Shown one piece after another: positions 8,415 through 17,170 of a DNA stretch of 37,831 nucleotides. The first letter of the stretch is position 1; each line of letters starts with the position of its first letter. The notes under the pieces were generated by a model. The model did not search any database. It was not told the origin of the DNA and saw only the letters and a list, made by a program, of their open reading frames with translations. Source of the DNA: Methanobacteriaceae archaeon. GTDB taxonomy: Archaea; Methanobacteriota; Methanobacteria; Methanobacteriales; Methanobacteriaceae. The translations under genes and the position numbers were made by a program. Where the stretch lies: the NCBI GenBank assembly GCA_029219465.1, contig JAQXTL010000012.1, positions 1 through 37,831 on the forward strand, in the 5' to 3' direction.

Positions 8415-10187
8415 ATGGTTAAAAATGATAAAAATTCTTATAAAGGATTACTTAAAACTATTTACCAATTAATTGGGAAAGATAAAAATAAATTTATTTT
8501 AGCCATTGCATTAATGGTTATTGGAACTTTTTGTTTAGCATATGCTCCAAATGTTGCTGGGAAAATAACTGATGAATTTTCAAAATTTGCAACTACAAAT
8601 GTATTTAATGAAAATATAATAATAACTCTCCTTATATCATTATTAGTCCTTTATGTTGTTGGAAATTTATTAAAGATGGTTTCTGACCGTATGATGATTT
8701 TTATAAGCAGTAGGGTGTCTTTAAAATTAAGATATGAGTTACATGAAAAAATGCATAATGTTCCTATAAATTACATTGACTCAACTCCAAGTGGGGATAT
8801 CATAGCTAGATTAACAAATGATATGAGTAGTGTTGAATCAATGATAAGTAGTACATTAGTTACTATCTTTGTTCAATTTATTATCATAGTTCTTGTTATT
8901 GTAATGATGTTAATTTTAAATGTTGAATTAAGTATTATTTATCTTATATTAATTCCATTATCCTTTGGTATTCTCAATTTCATAAGTAATAAAACAAAAG
9001 TACAATTTAAAAAACAACAGATGCTTGTTGGTAAATTGAATGGAGTAATTGGAGATAATTTCAATAATCATCTGATTGTAAAATCCTATAATATGGAAGA
9101 AAAATCATTAGATAAATTTGATAAAATTAATCATCAAATATTTGAATCTTTCTTTAAATCTAGGTTTTATTCAGGATTTATTATACCTATTAACACTATT
9201 TTAACAAATATAGGATATATTGGTATTTGTGTTTTCGGAGGATACTTTATAATCTCTGGAAGTCTTACAATAGGAACATTTTTAGCATTTATTTTATATG
9301 GGCAAATGTTGACTGAGCCATTAACAACTATTGGAAATAATCTTAACATACTACAATCTGGACTTAGTAGTTTAGAGAATATTTTAGATGTTTTAAATGC
9401 AGAAGAAGAAAAAGACTTTGAAAATAGTGAACATCTCCTTGAAAAGGATGTTAAAGGTGAGATTGAATTTAAAAATGTTAAATTTGGATATACTGAAGAT
9501 AAAATATTAATGAATGATGTTAATTTTATTGCAAAATCAGGTACAACAAATGCTATTGTAGGACCATCAGGAGCTGGAAAAACCACAATCGTTAATTTAT
9601 TAATGAGATTCTATGATATAAATGATGGAGTTATATATTTAGATGGTAAAAATATTTATAGAATTAAGAGAGATGATTTTAGGAAAAGTTTTGGAATGGT
9701 TCTCCAAGACAGTTGGGTTTTCGAAGGAACAATAGCTGAAAATATTGGATATGGAATGGAAAATCCAACAATTGAAGATATTCATAAAGCTGCTGAGTTA
9801 GTAGGTTGTGATAAATTTATAAATCTTTTACCTGATGGTTATGACACTATCATCAGTGAAGAAAATACTAATTTAAGTGTTGGTGAAAAACAATTGTTAG
9901 TTTTAGCTCGTACAATAATATCTGATCCTAAAATATTGATTTTGGATGAAGCTACAAGTCAAATGGATACAAGAACAGAACTATTAGTTACAAAAGCTAT
10001 GGAAGAAATGATGAAAGGTAGAACAACATTTATAATAGCTCATAGATTATTTACAATTAAAAATGCAGATAAAATTATTTTCATGAAAAATGGGGATATA
10101 AAAGAAGTTGGAAATCATAAAGAATTATTAGAATTAAATGGATTATATGCAGAGATGTATAAAAGTGGATCAATTAAAAGTGAGTGA
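8415..10187 (+). CDS. ABC exporter half-transporter, catalytic partner
   Basis: A 590-residue exporter half with an N-terminal six-helix membrane domain (to about residue 330) and a C-terminal ATPase domain. Walker A GPSGAGKTT (383-391), Walker B ILDE with catalytic E512 and switch H543 are intact. The signature is degenerate, LSVGE (487-491) instead of LSGGQ. That complements the partner encoded by the previous gene: canonical site = this Walker A/B plus the partner's ISGGQ; degenerate site = the partner's Walker A/B plus this LSVGE. The start ATG follows AAGGAG and lies five bases after the previous stop. The cargo is unknown; the two GH3 enzymes and ATP-grasp ligase around it suggest a small conjugated molecule. 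Confidence 0.9.
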   Translation: MVKNDKNSYKGLLKTIYQLIGKDKNKFILAIALMVIGTFCLAYAPNVAGKITDEFSKFATTNVFNENIIITLLISLLVLYVVGNLLKMVSDRMMIFISSRVSLKLRYELHEKMHNVPINYIDSTPSGDIIARLTNDMSSVESMISSTLVTIFVQFIIIVLVIVMMLILNVELSIIYLILIPLSFGILNFISNKTKVQFKKQQMLVGKLNGVIGDNFNNHLIVKSYNMEEKSLDKFDKINHQIFESFFKSRFYSGFIIPINTILTNIGYIGICVFGGYFIISGSLTIGTFLAFILYGQMLTEPLTTIGNNLNILQSGLSSLENILDVLNAEEEKDFENSEHLLEKDVKGEIEFKNVKFGYTEDKILMNDVNFIAKSGTTNAIVGPSGAGKTTIVNLLMRFYDINDGVIYLDGKNIYRIKRDDFRKSFGMVLQDSWVFEGTIAENIGYGMENPTIEDIHKAAELVGCDKFINLLPDGYDTIISEENTNLSVGEKQLLVLARTIISDPKILILDEATSQMDTRTELLVTKAMEEMMKGRTTFIIAHRLFTIKNADKIIFMKNGDIKEVGNHKELLELNGLYAEMYKSGSIKSE

Positions 10188-10191
10188 TAAT

Positions 10192-11871
10192 ATGGAACGT
10201 GAAATAAGAAAGAAGATATATGGGGAGTTATTAGATGCTCCTTCAAAGGCTCATAAACAATTAGAGCTATTTAGTCTTGATGCAAAGAAAACCAATGAAG
10301 AATTATTAATGAAAATATTAAATGACAATAAAGACACTGCATATGGGATAAAATATGACTTTAAAAATATTAAATCTATTAAAGAATATCAGGAAAATGT
10401 CCCAATATCTGAATATGATGATTATATTGATTTTTTAATTCCAATGGTATTTCAAGGTGTAGAAAATCTTTTAACAGTTTATCCTGTAAAACATTATAAT
10501 AAATCTTCAGGAACACTTGGAAACCCTAAAAAAATACCAATTAGTGAAGTAGCACAACAATTGAATTTCTTATATTCTCTACCTTTTGTATTACACTTAA
10601 TCACAGAAGAATTAGGAGATAAATGGAAAGAGGGAAAAATATTCATAATTGGACAATATAATATTTCATCTGTACCTTCTGGAGCTACATATGGTGCTTT
10701 AACTGCAAAATTAGCAGATAATATGAAAGATTATTTTGATATTTTATCAACAAGCCCTGCAGAAGTTCTTGTTCCGCAAGGAGATTTAGATACACATTAT
10801 CTTCAATCATTATATGCACTTCGTGAAAAAAACACAACTATTGTTATTTCTGCATATTTCAGCTATTTCTTGGAAATTTTAAGATATATGGAGGATAATC
10901 ATGAGATGTTAATTGAAGATATTAGGAATGGAACAATTAATTCTTCAATTAATTTATCTCCTGAAACAAGAGAAATTTTAGAAGAAAAATTAACTCCAAT
11001 GCCTGAAAGAGCTGATGAATTAGAAGAAATATTCTCCAAACCAATTGATAATACTTTTGTTAAATCAATATGGCCAGATATTCAGGCATTTGAAGGAATT
11101 GGAACATCAACATTTGAAACATATGTTGAAAAAATAAGAGAAAAATATGCTAATGAAGAAACTCCAATATTATATTTAGGATTGCAAGCTTCAGAGGGAA
11201 TTTTCTCAACACCATTGGAATTAAATAATAAAAACAGTGTATTAATTCCAAATGCAATATTCTTTGAGTTTAGACCTGTTGAACAGGAGGGTTATGATAA
11301 TCTATTAACAATTGATCAGCTAGAAGTTGGAAAAGATTATGAAATAATTTTAACAAATTTATCTGGATTTTATAGATATAAAATAAAGGATGTTGTAAGA
11401 GTAACTGGAATGCATAATACTCTACCTGAAATTACATTCAAATATCGTTTAAATCAGACTGTAAATTTAACTGGAGAAAAAACTACTGAAGAAGCTTTAA
11501 GAGAATCAGTAAAACAATGTGAAGAGAAATATGGCTTCGACTGTGTTGACTTTACAGTATTTGCAGATACTGAAGCTGTTCCAATGAATTATAATTTCTT
11601 AATAGAACCAGATAACATAGATGATATCGATGTTGAGGCTCTCAGAGCCGATTTAGAAAAAAATCTTGGTAAAGCAAATCCTTCATTTGGTTCTAAAATT
11701 GAAAATAATACTTTTGGTGAAACAAAACTTGAAATATTACAAAAAGAAACATTTATGCTTTACAGGGATCTTATGGCTATGAAAGGAGTAAGTGTAGTTC
11801 AGCTTAAACCTCCTAGAATAATAGTAAATGAAGTTCAAAGAAAATTCTTCTATGCTCTTAGGGAACTTTGA
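10192..11871 (+). CDS. GH3-family acyl-adenylate-forming enzyme (second copy)
   Basis: A 559-residue GH3 protein. The phosphate loop is KSSGTLGNPKKIP (104-116), the second motif LGLQASEG (329-336) and the third FYRYKIKD (393-400). I start at ATG 10192, four bases after the ABC stop, because the 18 residues gained by starting at 10138 would lie inside the ABC gene and look nothing like the family. It is clearly diverged from the first copy, with different residues in all three motifs, so the two probably act on different acids or in sequence rather than being redundant. It is followed four bases later by the RsbW-type kinase gene. Confidence 0.88.
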   Translation: MEREIRKKIYGELLDAPSKAHKQLELFSLDAKKTNEELLMKILNDNKDTAYGIKYDFKNIKSIKEYQENVPISEYDDYIDFLIPMVFQGVENLLTVYPVKHYNKSSGTLGNPKKIPISEVAQQLNFLYSLPFVLHLITEELGDKWKEGKIFIIGQYNISSVPSGATYGALTAKLADNMKDYFDILSTSPAEVLVPQGDLDTHYLQSLYALREKNTTIVISAYFSYFLEILRYMEDNHEMLIEDIRNGTINSSINLSPETREILEEKLTPMPERADELEEIFSKPIDNTFVKSIWPDIQAFEGIGTSTFETYVEKIREKYANEETPILYLGLQASEGIFSTPLELNNKNSVLIPNAIFFEFRPVEQEGYDNLLTIDQLEVGKDYEIILTNLSGFYRYKIKDVVRVTGMHNTLPEITFKYRLNQTVNLTGEKTTEEALRESVKQCEEKYGFDCVDFTVFADTEAVPMNYNFLIEPDNIDDIDVEALRADLEKNLGKANPSFGSKIENNTFGETKLEILQKETFMLYRDLMAMKGVSVVQLKPPRIIVNEVQRKFFYALREL

Positions 11872-11875
11872 TAAT

Positions 11876-12286
11876 ATGAAAAAACTTGTATTTGATGCGG
11901 ATGTTAGTGAATTAGAGAATATCTTCAATGAATTAAATAGATTATTGGAAGATTATGATACTGATGAATTAGCTGTTATGAAACTTAAATTAGTATTAGA
12001 AGAAATTTTTACTAATATCAGCAATTATGCATATAATGATAAAGGAATAGTTGAATTTTTAGTTGACATAATTTCAAACCATCAATTAGAAATTATAATA
12101 AAATTAATTGATGAAGGTGAATATTTCAATCCTCTAGAACAAGCTACACCTGATACTACATTAAGTTCTGATGAACGTGAAATTGGTGGGTTAGGTATTC
12201 TTCTCATTAAAAAGAATGTTGATGTAATAGAGTATGAAAGAGTTGACAATAAAAACATTTTAACTATTCATAAAATTTTAAATTAG
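11876..12286 (+). CDS. RsbW/SpoIIAB-type serine kinase (HATPase_c)
   Basis: A 136-residue single-domain GHKL ATPase. The N-box is EEIFTNISNYAY and the G1 box is DEGEYFNPL, followed by a glycine-rich GGLGILLIKK. There is no sensor or phospho-acceptor domain, as in anti-sigma-factor kinases. I start at ATG 11876 (MKKLVFDADVSELE), four bases after the GH3 stop; a start at 11828 would lie inside the GH3 gene. In bacteria such kinases phosphorylate the STAS protein and sequester a sigma factor. Here its partners are likely the STAS protein at 3719 and an unknown non-sigma target. It is the last gene of the operon. Confidence 0.88.
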   Translation: MKKLVFDADVSELENIFNELNRLLEDYDTDELAVMKLKLVLEEIFTNISNYAYNDKGIVEFLVDIISNHQLEIIIKLIDEGEYFNPLEQATPDTTLSSDEREIGGLGILLIKKNVDVIEYERVDNKNILTIHKILN

Positions 12287-12310
12287 TGATTCCTTTTAAA
12301 GAATATTAAC

Positions 12311-12341
12311 TTTTCCCTTAAGGGGAAAATTACTTTTTTTT
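12311..12341 (+). terminator. Hairpin plus T-run terminator of the GH3/ABC operon
   Basis: TTTTCCC and GGGGAAAA pair around TTAA, followed within three bases by a run of eight T. It lies 25 bases after the kinase stop and separates the operon from the ferredoxin promoter. Confidence 0.8.
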
Positions 12342-12392
12342 ATTTTAGATAAACTTTAATTATATCTGAATAATTATTTTTTCACTAAACAT

Positions 12393-12402
12393 TTTATATA
12401 AT
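12393..12402 (+). promoter_or_regulatory. Candidate TATA box for ferredoxin-ggr
   Basis: TTTATATAAT about 50 bases before the ferredoxin ATG, followed by a ribosome binding site AAGGAGA at 12439-12445. The surrounding sequence is very A+T rich, so the exact box is uncertain. Confidence 0.4.
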
Positions 12403-12451
12403 AAAAAATATATTATACATAATATAAATTTTAGACTTAAGGAGAATTTTT

Positions 12452-12619
12452 ATGATAGTTAAAGATTGGTGCTCATTTTGTGGTGAGTGTGCTGGGGTTT
12501 GCCCAAGAAATTTAATCCAAGTAAGAGAATATTCATTAGTATTTAATGATGATGACTGTAAAGATTGTGATACATGTATTAAAGCATGTCCAATTGATGC
12601 ATTAGAAAAAGAGGAATGA
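12452..12619 (+). CDS. Small 2[4Fe-4S] ferredoxin next to geranylgeranyl reductase
   Basis: A 55-residue protein with two complete cluster motifs: CSFCGECAGVCP (C7, C10, C13, C17) and CKDCDTCIKACP (C36, C39, C42, C46). The ATG is preceded by AAGGAG. The gene ends four bases before ggr, so the two are co-transcribed. In Methanosarcina acetivorans a neighbouring ferredoxin is known to supply electrons to geranylgeranyl reductase for full saturation of archaeal lipids. The same role is the natural inference here. Confidence 0.92.
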   Translation: MIVKDWCSFCGECAGVCPRNLIQVREYSLVFNDDDCKDCDTCIKACPIDALEKEE

Positions 12620-12623
12620 TTAT

Positions 12624-13805
12624 ATGATTGAAACTGATGTAATTGTAGTAGGTTCTGGACCTGCAGGATCAAGTGCAGCAAAACACGCTGCATTAGGCGG
12701 AGCAAATGTTATTTTAATAGACAAAAAATCAGAAATTGGTTCACCAAAAAGATGTGCTGAAGGTGTTTCAATTGAAGGACTTGAAAAATTAGGTATTGAA
12801 CCTTCTCCTCGTTGGGTTACTAAAAAAATCGAAGGAGTAAGAATCCAAACTCCTGATGGAACTGATACCTGGTTAACTGAAGATGAAGTAAAATTACCTG
12901 AAGCTGGTTACATCTTAGAAAGAAAAGTATTCGACAAACACATGGCTATGGATGCTGCAAGAGCAGGTGCTGAAATCAGAATCAAAACCTTAGTAACCAA
13001 TGTTGAAAAAGTTGAAGACGGTTTCTTAGTATTTACTGAATCCATGGGTAAAGAAGAAGTATTAAAATGTAAAATTTTAATCGCAGCAGACGGTCCAGAA
13101 GGTCACGTTGCAAGATGGGCAGGTTTAAGACCAGCTGCAAAAGCTAAAGAAATGGAATCTGGTGTACAATACGAAATGTGTAACGTTGAATTCGAAAAAC
13201 CGGGAGTTATTGAATTCTACTTAGGTTCCTGCGCACCTGGTGGATACGTATGGATTTTCCCTAAAGGTGACGACATTGCAAACGTTGGTTTAGCAATCTT
13301 ACCTCACAAAGCTGAAAAAACGGCTATTGAATACTTAGATGATTTCGTTGCTAAATCACCTTACTTAAAAAATGCTCAAGCAGTTGAAATTAACGTTGGT
13401 GGAGACCCTGTTGGTGGAATGAGTAAAAAACTCTATGACGATAACATTTTAGTTTGTGGAGACGCAGCAGGTCAAGTAAACCCATTAACCGGTGGAGGAA
13501 TCATCAGTGGTATGACTGGTGGAATGTGTGCTGGTCAAGTAGCTGCTCAAGCTATTGCAGAAGGCGATTGTTCTAAAAAATTCTTAAAACAATACGATAC
13601 CATGGCACACGATGAATTAGACCATGAAATCAAAAGGTATAAAAAAGTACAAGAGTACTTACTCACTTTATCTGATGAAGAGTTAAACGAAATTGCTCAT
13701 GCATTTGAAGGAGAAAAATTTGATAAAATTTCAACTACTGAAATTGTTAAAAAATTAATCAAATTATCTCCAAAAGCATTACTTAAATTAGGTAAATTTG
13801 TTTAG
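12624..13805 (+). CDS. ggr: Digeranylgeranylglycerophospholipid reductase
   Basis: A 393-residue flavoprotein of the geranylgeranyl reductase family. It has the N-terminal FAD dinucleotide fold VIVVGSGPAGSSAA (residues 6-19), the KRCAEGVS stretch (about 42-49) containing the conserved cysteine region, and the second FAD motif VCGDAAGQVNPLTGGGI near residue 278. It reduces the double bonds of the isoprenoid chains of archaeal ether lipids at the membrane. The preceding ferredoxin gene is the likely electron donor. Codons end in C more often here than in the upstream operon, consistent with higher expression. Confidence 0.93.
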   Translation: MIETDVIVVGSGPAGSSAAKHAALGGANVILIDKKSEIGSPKRCAEGVSIEGLEKLGIEPSPRWVTKKIEGVRIQTPDGTDTWLTEDEVKLPEAGYILERKVFDKHMAMDAARAGAEIRIKTLVTNVEKVEDGFLVFTESMGKEEVLKCKILIAADGPEGHVARWAGLRPAAKAKEMESGVQYEMCNVEFEKPGVIEFYLGSCAPGGYVWIFPKGDDIANVGLAILPHKAEKTAIEYLDDFVAKSPYLKNAQAVEINVGGDPVGGMSKKLYDDNILVCGDAAGQVNPLTGGGIISGMTGGMCAGQVAAQAIAEGDCSKKFLKQYDTMAHDELDHEIKRYKKVQEYLLTLSDEELNEIAHAFEGEKFDKISTTEIVKKLIKLSPKALLKLGKFV

Positions 13806-13814
13806 GTGTTTAAC

Positions 13815-14783
13815 GTGATTTTGATTACTGGTGGAGCAGGTTATATTGGTTCCCATACAAATAAAGCATTACATGAGGCAGGTTATGAAACTGTTGTAGT
13901 TGATAACTTATGCAAGGGTTATGAAAACTTTGTTAAATGGGGTAATTTTGAGAATTATGATTTTGGAAGTAAAAACTTAAGGGAAGTTTTCGAAAAATAT
14001 GATATTGACGGTGTTATTCACTTTGCTGCATTCTCATCAGTAGCAGAATCAGTTGAAATGCCTCAAAAATATTTTAAAAATAATTATAAAAATACATTAA
14101 ATCTTTTACAAATAATGAGAGAATTCGGTGTAGATAAATTTATTTTATCTTCAACCGCTGCAGTATATGGAAATCCTGAAAAAGTTCCAATTACCGAAGA
14201 TCAGGATTTAAAACCAATAAATCCTTATGGACACTCTAAATTTATCACTGAAAAAGCTCTTGAAAGAGAAGCTGAAAAAGGTGATTTTAATTTCGTATCC
14301 TTAAGGTACTTTAATGCTGCAGGTGACGATTTTGACTGTGAGATAGGGGAATTCCATGACCCTGAAACTCACTTAATTCCATTAGTATTAGATGCTGCTA
14401 TTGGAAATCGTGACAGTATTTCTATTTTTGGTGATGATTACGATACACCTGACGGAACTTGTATTCGTGATTATATTCATGTAAATGATTTAGCAGACGC
14501 ACATATTAAAGCATATGAATATTTGTGCGATAAAAAAGAATCTAATGTATTTAATCTTGGAAATGGTCAAGGATATTCAGTTCGTGAAGTAATTGATATG
14601 TGTAAAAAAGTCACTGGTGTTGATTTTGATGTTAAAATCGATGAACGCCGTGAAGGTGATCCTGATGTATTAATTGCTGATTCAACTAAAATTAAAGATG
14701 AATTAGGTTGGACTCCTCAATATGACTTAGAACAAATTGTAGAGTCTGCTTGGAAATGGCATAAAAAGATTAATGTAATTTAG
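13815..14783 (+). CDS. galE: UDP-glucose 4-epimerase
   Basis: A 322-residue short-chain dehydrogenase/epimerase. The NAD-binding motif ILITGGAGYIGSH lies at the extreme N-terminus; the catalytic STAAVYG serine region and YGHSK (YxxxK) follow at about residues 118-150. It interconverts UDP-glucose and UDP-galactose for cell-wall and surface glycans. I chose GTG 13815 because AGGTG (13804-13808) lies six bases upstream; an earlier in-frame GTG at 13806 overlaps that site. It follows ggr almost directly, so it may be read from the ferredoxin promoter. Confidence 0.92.
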   Translation: MILITGGAGYIGSHTNKALHEAGYETVVVDNLCKGYENFVKWGNFENYDFGSKNLREVFEKYDIDGVIHFAAFSSVAESVEMPQKYFKNNYKNTLNLLQIMREFGVDKFILSSTAAVYGNPEKVPITEDQDLKPINPYGHSKFITEKALEREAEKGDFNFVSLRYFNAAGDDFDCEIGEFHDPETHLIPLVLDAAIGNRDSISIFGDDYDTPDGTCIRDYIHVNDLADAHIKAYEYLCDKKESNVFNLGNGQGYSVREVIDMCKKVTGVDFDVKIDERREGDPDVLIADSTKIKDELGWTPQYDLEQIVESAWKWHKKINVI

Positions 14784-14792
14784 GTTATATTC

Positions 14793-15680
14793 ATGCAAAA
14801 TAATGCCCATGAATCAAAAATAGACATTCGTATAATCGTTTCAGGTATGGATATTGCTCAAATAGTCTCTAAAGCAGTTAATAATATCCAACTTGAACAA
14901 GATTATAATATTATTGTTTCATCTATTATACCTACAGTAGAATTAAGCATTGTAAAAAAAGTAGTTCAGGGTGCTGATATTCTATTAATTGGAGGATATG
15001 GTAGTGATGAAACTTACAATATTCTTTTTAATGAACTTAAAACTGATTTTAATCAAATAGGATTGTTTGATTATACTAATATTATTGTTGATGAGGAATT
15101 TGATTCCACATTAGCTCAAGAAGAAATTTTAAACTCAATTGTTAAATCAGCATTGTCTTTTTCTTTGAATCTGATTAATATTCATTCATTGGAAACTAAA
15201 CTGATGAAGGTAACTAATGATTATAATAGCTTGCTTGAAAGTCATGATCAGTTAATTAAAGAAAATGAAGTTTTATGTCAGGAAAATACTGGCTTAATTG
15301 AAGATATTAAAGAAATCAAAGATGAATATAATGAATTTAAAGTCCAATATAGTGATATTTACTCTAAACAAATTCTGGAAGTTTTTGAATTAGAAAATCT
15401 CTGGCAGGAAACTTTTAATCAGGTATTGTCTGATGAAGAAAGAATTGTTCTAGCTACTGATAAATTTAAACCTGATAATATCATTGTCGGACAGGGTTTT
15501 ATCGCAGCACAATCTAAAAAAGATGCAGTAGAATGGTTAAAAATAATTAAAACTGCTTTAATTTTCATTGATGATAATTCAGATGATTTAAAAAACAATG
15601 ATGATGTTGAAAAAGATGAAGTATCAAACGAAAAAGATGATTATGATATTTCAAATACTTTTGAAAACTTTTGGGATTAA
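14793..15680 (+). CDS. Hypothetical coiled-coil protein downstream of galE
   Basis: A 295-residue protein I do not recognise. Residues 1-125 look like an alternating alpha/beta domain (repeated hydrophobic strands such as IDIRIIVSGM, YNIIVSSII, ADILLIGGYG). Residues about 140-200 have the heptad pattern of a coiled coil. The C-terminal 35 residues are strongly acidic. There is no signal peptide or membrane segment, so it is probably cytoplasmic. It starts nine bases after galE and ends before a clear promoter region, so it likely belongs to the galE transcript. Confidence 0.75.
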   Translation: MQNNAHESKIDIRIIVSGMDIAQIVSKAVNNIQLEQDYNIIVSSIIPTVELSIVKKVVQGADILLIGGYGSDETYNILFNELKTDFNQIGLFDYTNIIVDEEFDSTLAQEEILNSIVKSALSFSLNLINIHSLETKLMKVTNDYNSLLESHDQLIKENEVLCQENTGLIEDIKEIKDEYNEFKVQYSDIYSKQILEVFELENLWQETFNQVLSDEERIVLATDKFKPDNIIVGQGFIAAQSKKDAVEWLKIIKTALIFIDDNSDDLKNNDDVEKDEVSNEKDDYDISNTFENFWD

Positions 15681-15690
15681 ACATTATTAT

Positions 15691-15736
15691 TTTATACTAG
15701 TTAAAACATAATTACAAATATACTATTTAATAGGAG
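15691..15736 (+). promoter_or_regulatory. Promoter and ribosome binding site of the purF gene group
   Basis: TTTATACTAG at 15691-15700 is a good TATA-like box, and AGGAG at 15732-15736 sits seven bases before ATG 15744. The distance allows a short leader of about 20-25 bases. Confidence 0.5.
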
Positions 15737-15743
15737 TTCTTAA

Positions 15744-17165
15744 ATGCAAGGTGAGATGGAAGATAAGTGTGGTATTGTTGGAATTCACTGTAAAGATGAA
15801 TCCAAGAATGTTGCATCTTTTGTTTATTATTGTTTGTATGCTTTACAGCACAGAGGTCAAGAATCAGCAGGAATTGCTACATTTAATCCACAAAAAGGAT
15901 TAAATTATTATTGTGGTATGGGTTTAATAACTGATGTTTTCAAAGATTATGAAATTCAAAATCTTAAAGGAAACATGGCTATTGGACATGTAAGATACTC
16001 AACAACCGGGCAATCCAGACTTGAAAATTCACAACCTTTCGTAACTGATTTTGATGATGGATTCATTGCAATGGCTCACAACGGGGATATTGTAAACTCT
16101 GCAGAGTTAAGAGATGAATTAATCGCAGAAGGTTTTGAATTCAAATCCGACACTGATTCTGAAGTTATTTGTTACATGCTTAAAAAAGAACATTACCATA
16201 ACAACAAAAGCATAATTGATTCAATTGAAGCAGTTTCACAAAAACTTGTTGGTTCTTACGCATTAACTATTTTAGTAAATGGTGAATTATACGGTGTACG
16301 TGACCCTATGGGAATCAAACCACTTGCAGTTGCAAAAAGAGGCGATGACTTTATCCTTGCTTCAGAAACTGTTGCATTTGATGTAATTAATGCTAAATAC
16401 GTAAGAGATATTGAACCTGGTGAAGTTGTGTTCTTTGAAGACGATGAAATTAAATCTCATATGTTAGAAGTCTCAAAAGATTCTAAAATTTCACACTGTA
16501 TGTTTGAATATGTATACTTTGCAAGACCTGACAGTACAATTGACGGAATCAATGTATATGAAACCAGAATGAATATTGGTAGCAAATTATACGACTTATA
16601 TCCTATTGATGCAGATGTTGTAATTCCAGTACCTGACTCATCTATTCCTGCAGCTATTGGTTATTCAAGAGCTTCCGGAATTCCATATGGTGAAGGATTA
16701 ATCAAAAACAGGTATGTTGGAAGAACATTTATTATGCCAACTCAAGAAGAACGTGAGTTAGCAGTAAGACTTAAATTAAATCCTATTAAAGAAGCTATTC
16801 AAGGTAAAAAAGTTGTTTTAATTGATGACAGTATTGTAAGAGGAACAACTTCAAAACAGCTATTGGATCTTGTAAAAGAATCCGAACCTGCTGAAATTCA
16901 CTTTTTAGTTGGTTGTCCACCTGTTATCGCACCTTGTTTTTACGGTGTAGCTATGGCAACCAAAGAAGAATTGATTGCAGCTAATTACTCTATTGAAGAA
17001 ATCAAAGAACAACTTGATATTGATTCATTAGGTTACATTACCCTTGAAGCATTAGTTGAGGCTATTGGAATGCCTAAAGAGGATTTATGTTTAGGTTGTT
17101 TAAATGAAGAGTACCCTACTGAACTTCCAGAGGGTCTTGTAGCTGAAACTTATTATAAACCTTAG
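15744..17165 (+). CDS. purF: Amidophosphoribosyltransferase
   Basis: A 473-residue enzyme making phosphoribosylamine from PRPP and glutamine, the first step of purine synthesis. It has a class-II glutaminase domain with nucleophile C9 after an eight-residue propeptide (KCGIVGIH) and the conserved [11 protein letters not shown] and GHVRYSTTG. The PRPP-binding loop [16 protein letters not shown] lies near residues 354-369. Cysteines in [17 protein letters not shown] and LCLGCL match the 4Fe-4S-containing, propeptide-bearing type known from Bacillus subtilis. It leads a group of five genes with gaps of five bases or overlaps. Confidence 0.95.
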   Translation: MQGEMEDKCGIVGIHCKDESKNVASFVYYCLYALQHRGQESAGIATFNPQKGLNYYCGMGLITDVFKDYEIQNLKGNMAIGHVRYSTTGQSRLENSQPFVTDFDDGFIAMAHNGDIVNSAELRDELIAEGFEFKSDTDSEVICYMLKKEHYHNNKSIIDSIEAVSQKLVGSYALTILVNGELYGVRDPMGIKPLAVAKRGDDFILASETVAFDVINAKYVRDIEPGEVVFFEDDEIKSHMLEVSKDSKISHCMFEYVYFARPDSTIDGINVYETRMNIGSKLYDLYPIDADVVIPVPDSSIPAAIGYSRASGIPYGEGLIKNRYVGRTFIMPTQEERELAVRLKLNPIKEAIQGKKVVLIDDSIVRGTTSKQLLDLVKESEPAEIHFLVGCPPVIAPCFYGVAMATKEELIAANYSIEEIKEQLDIDSLGYITLEALVEAIGMPKEDLCLGCLNEEYPTELPEGLVAETYYKP

Positions 17166-17170
17166 ATATT

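Noticed and set aside
12394-12705. Minus-strand open frame of about 100 codons
   Set aside because: Antisense to the ferredoxin and the start of ggr, low-complexity composition, no ribosome binding site or family resemblance.
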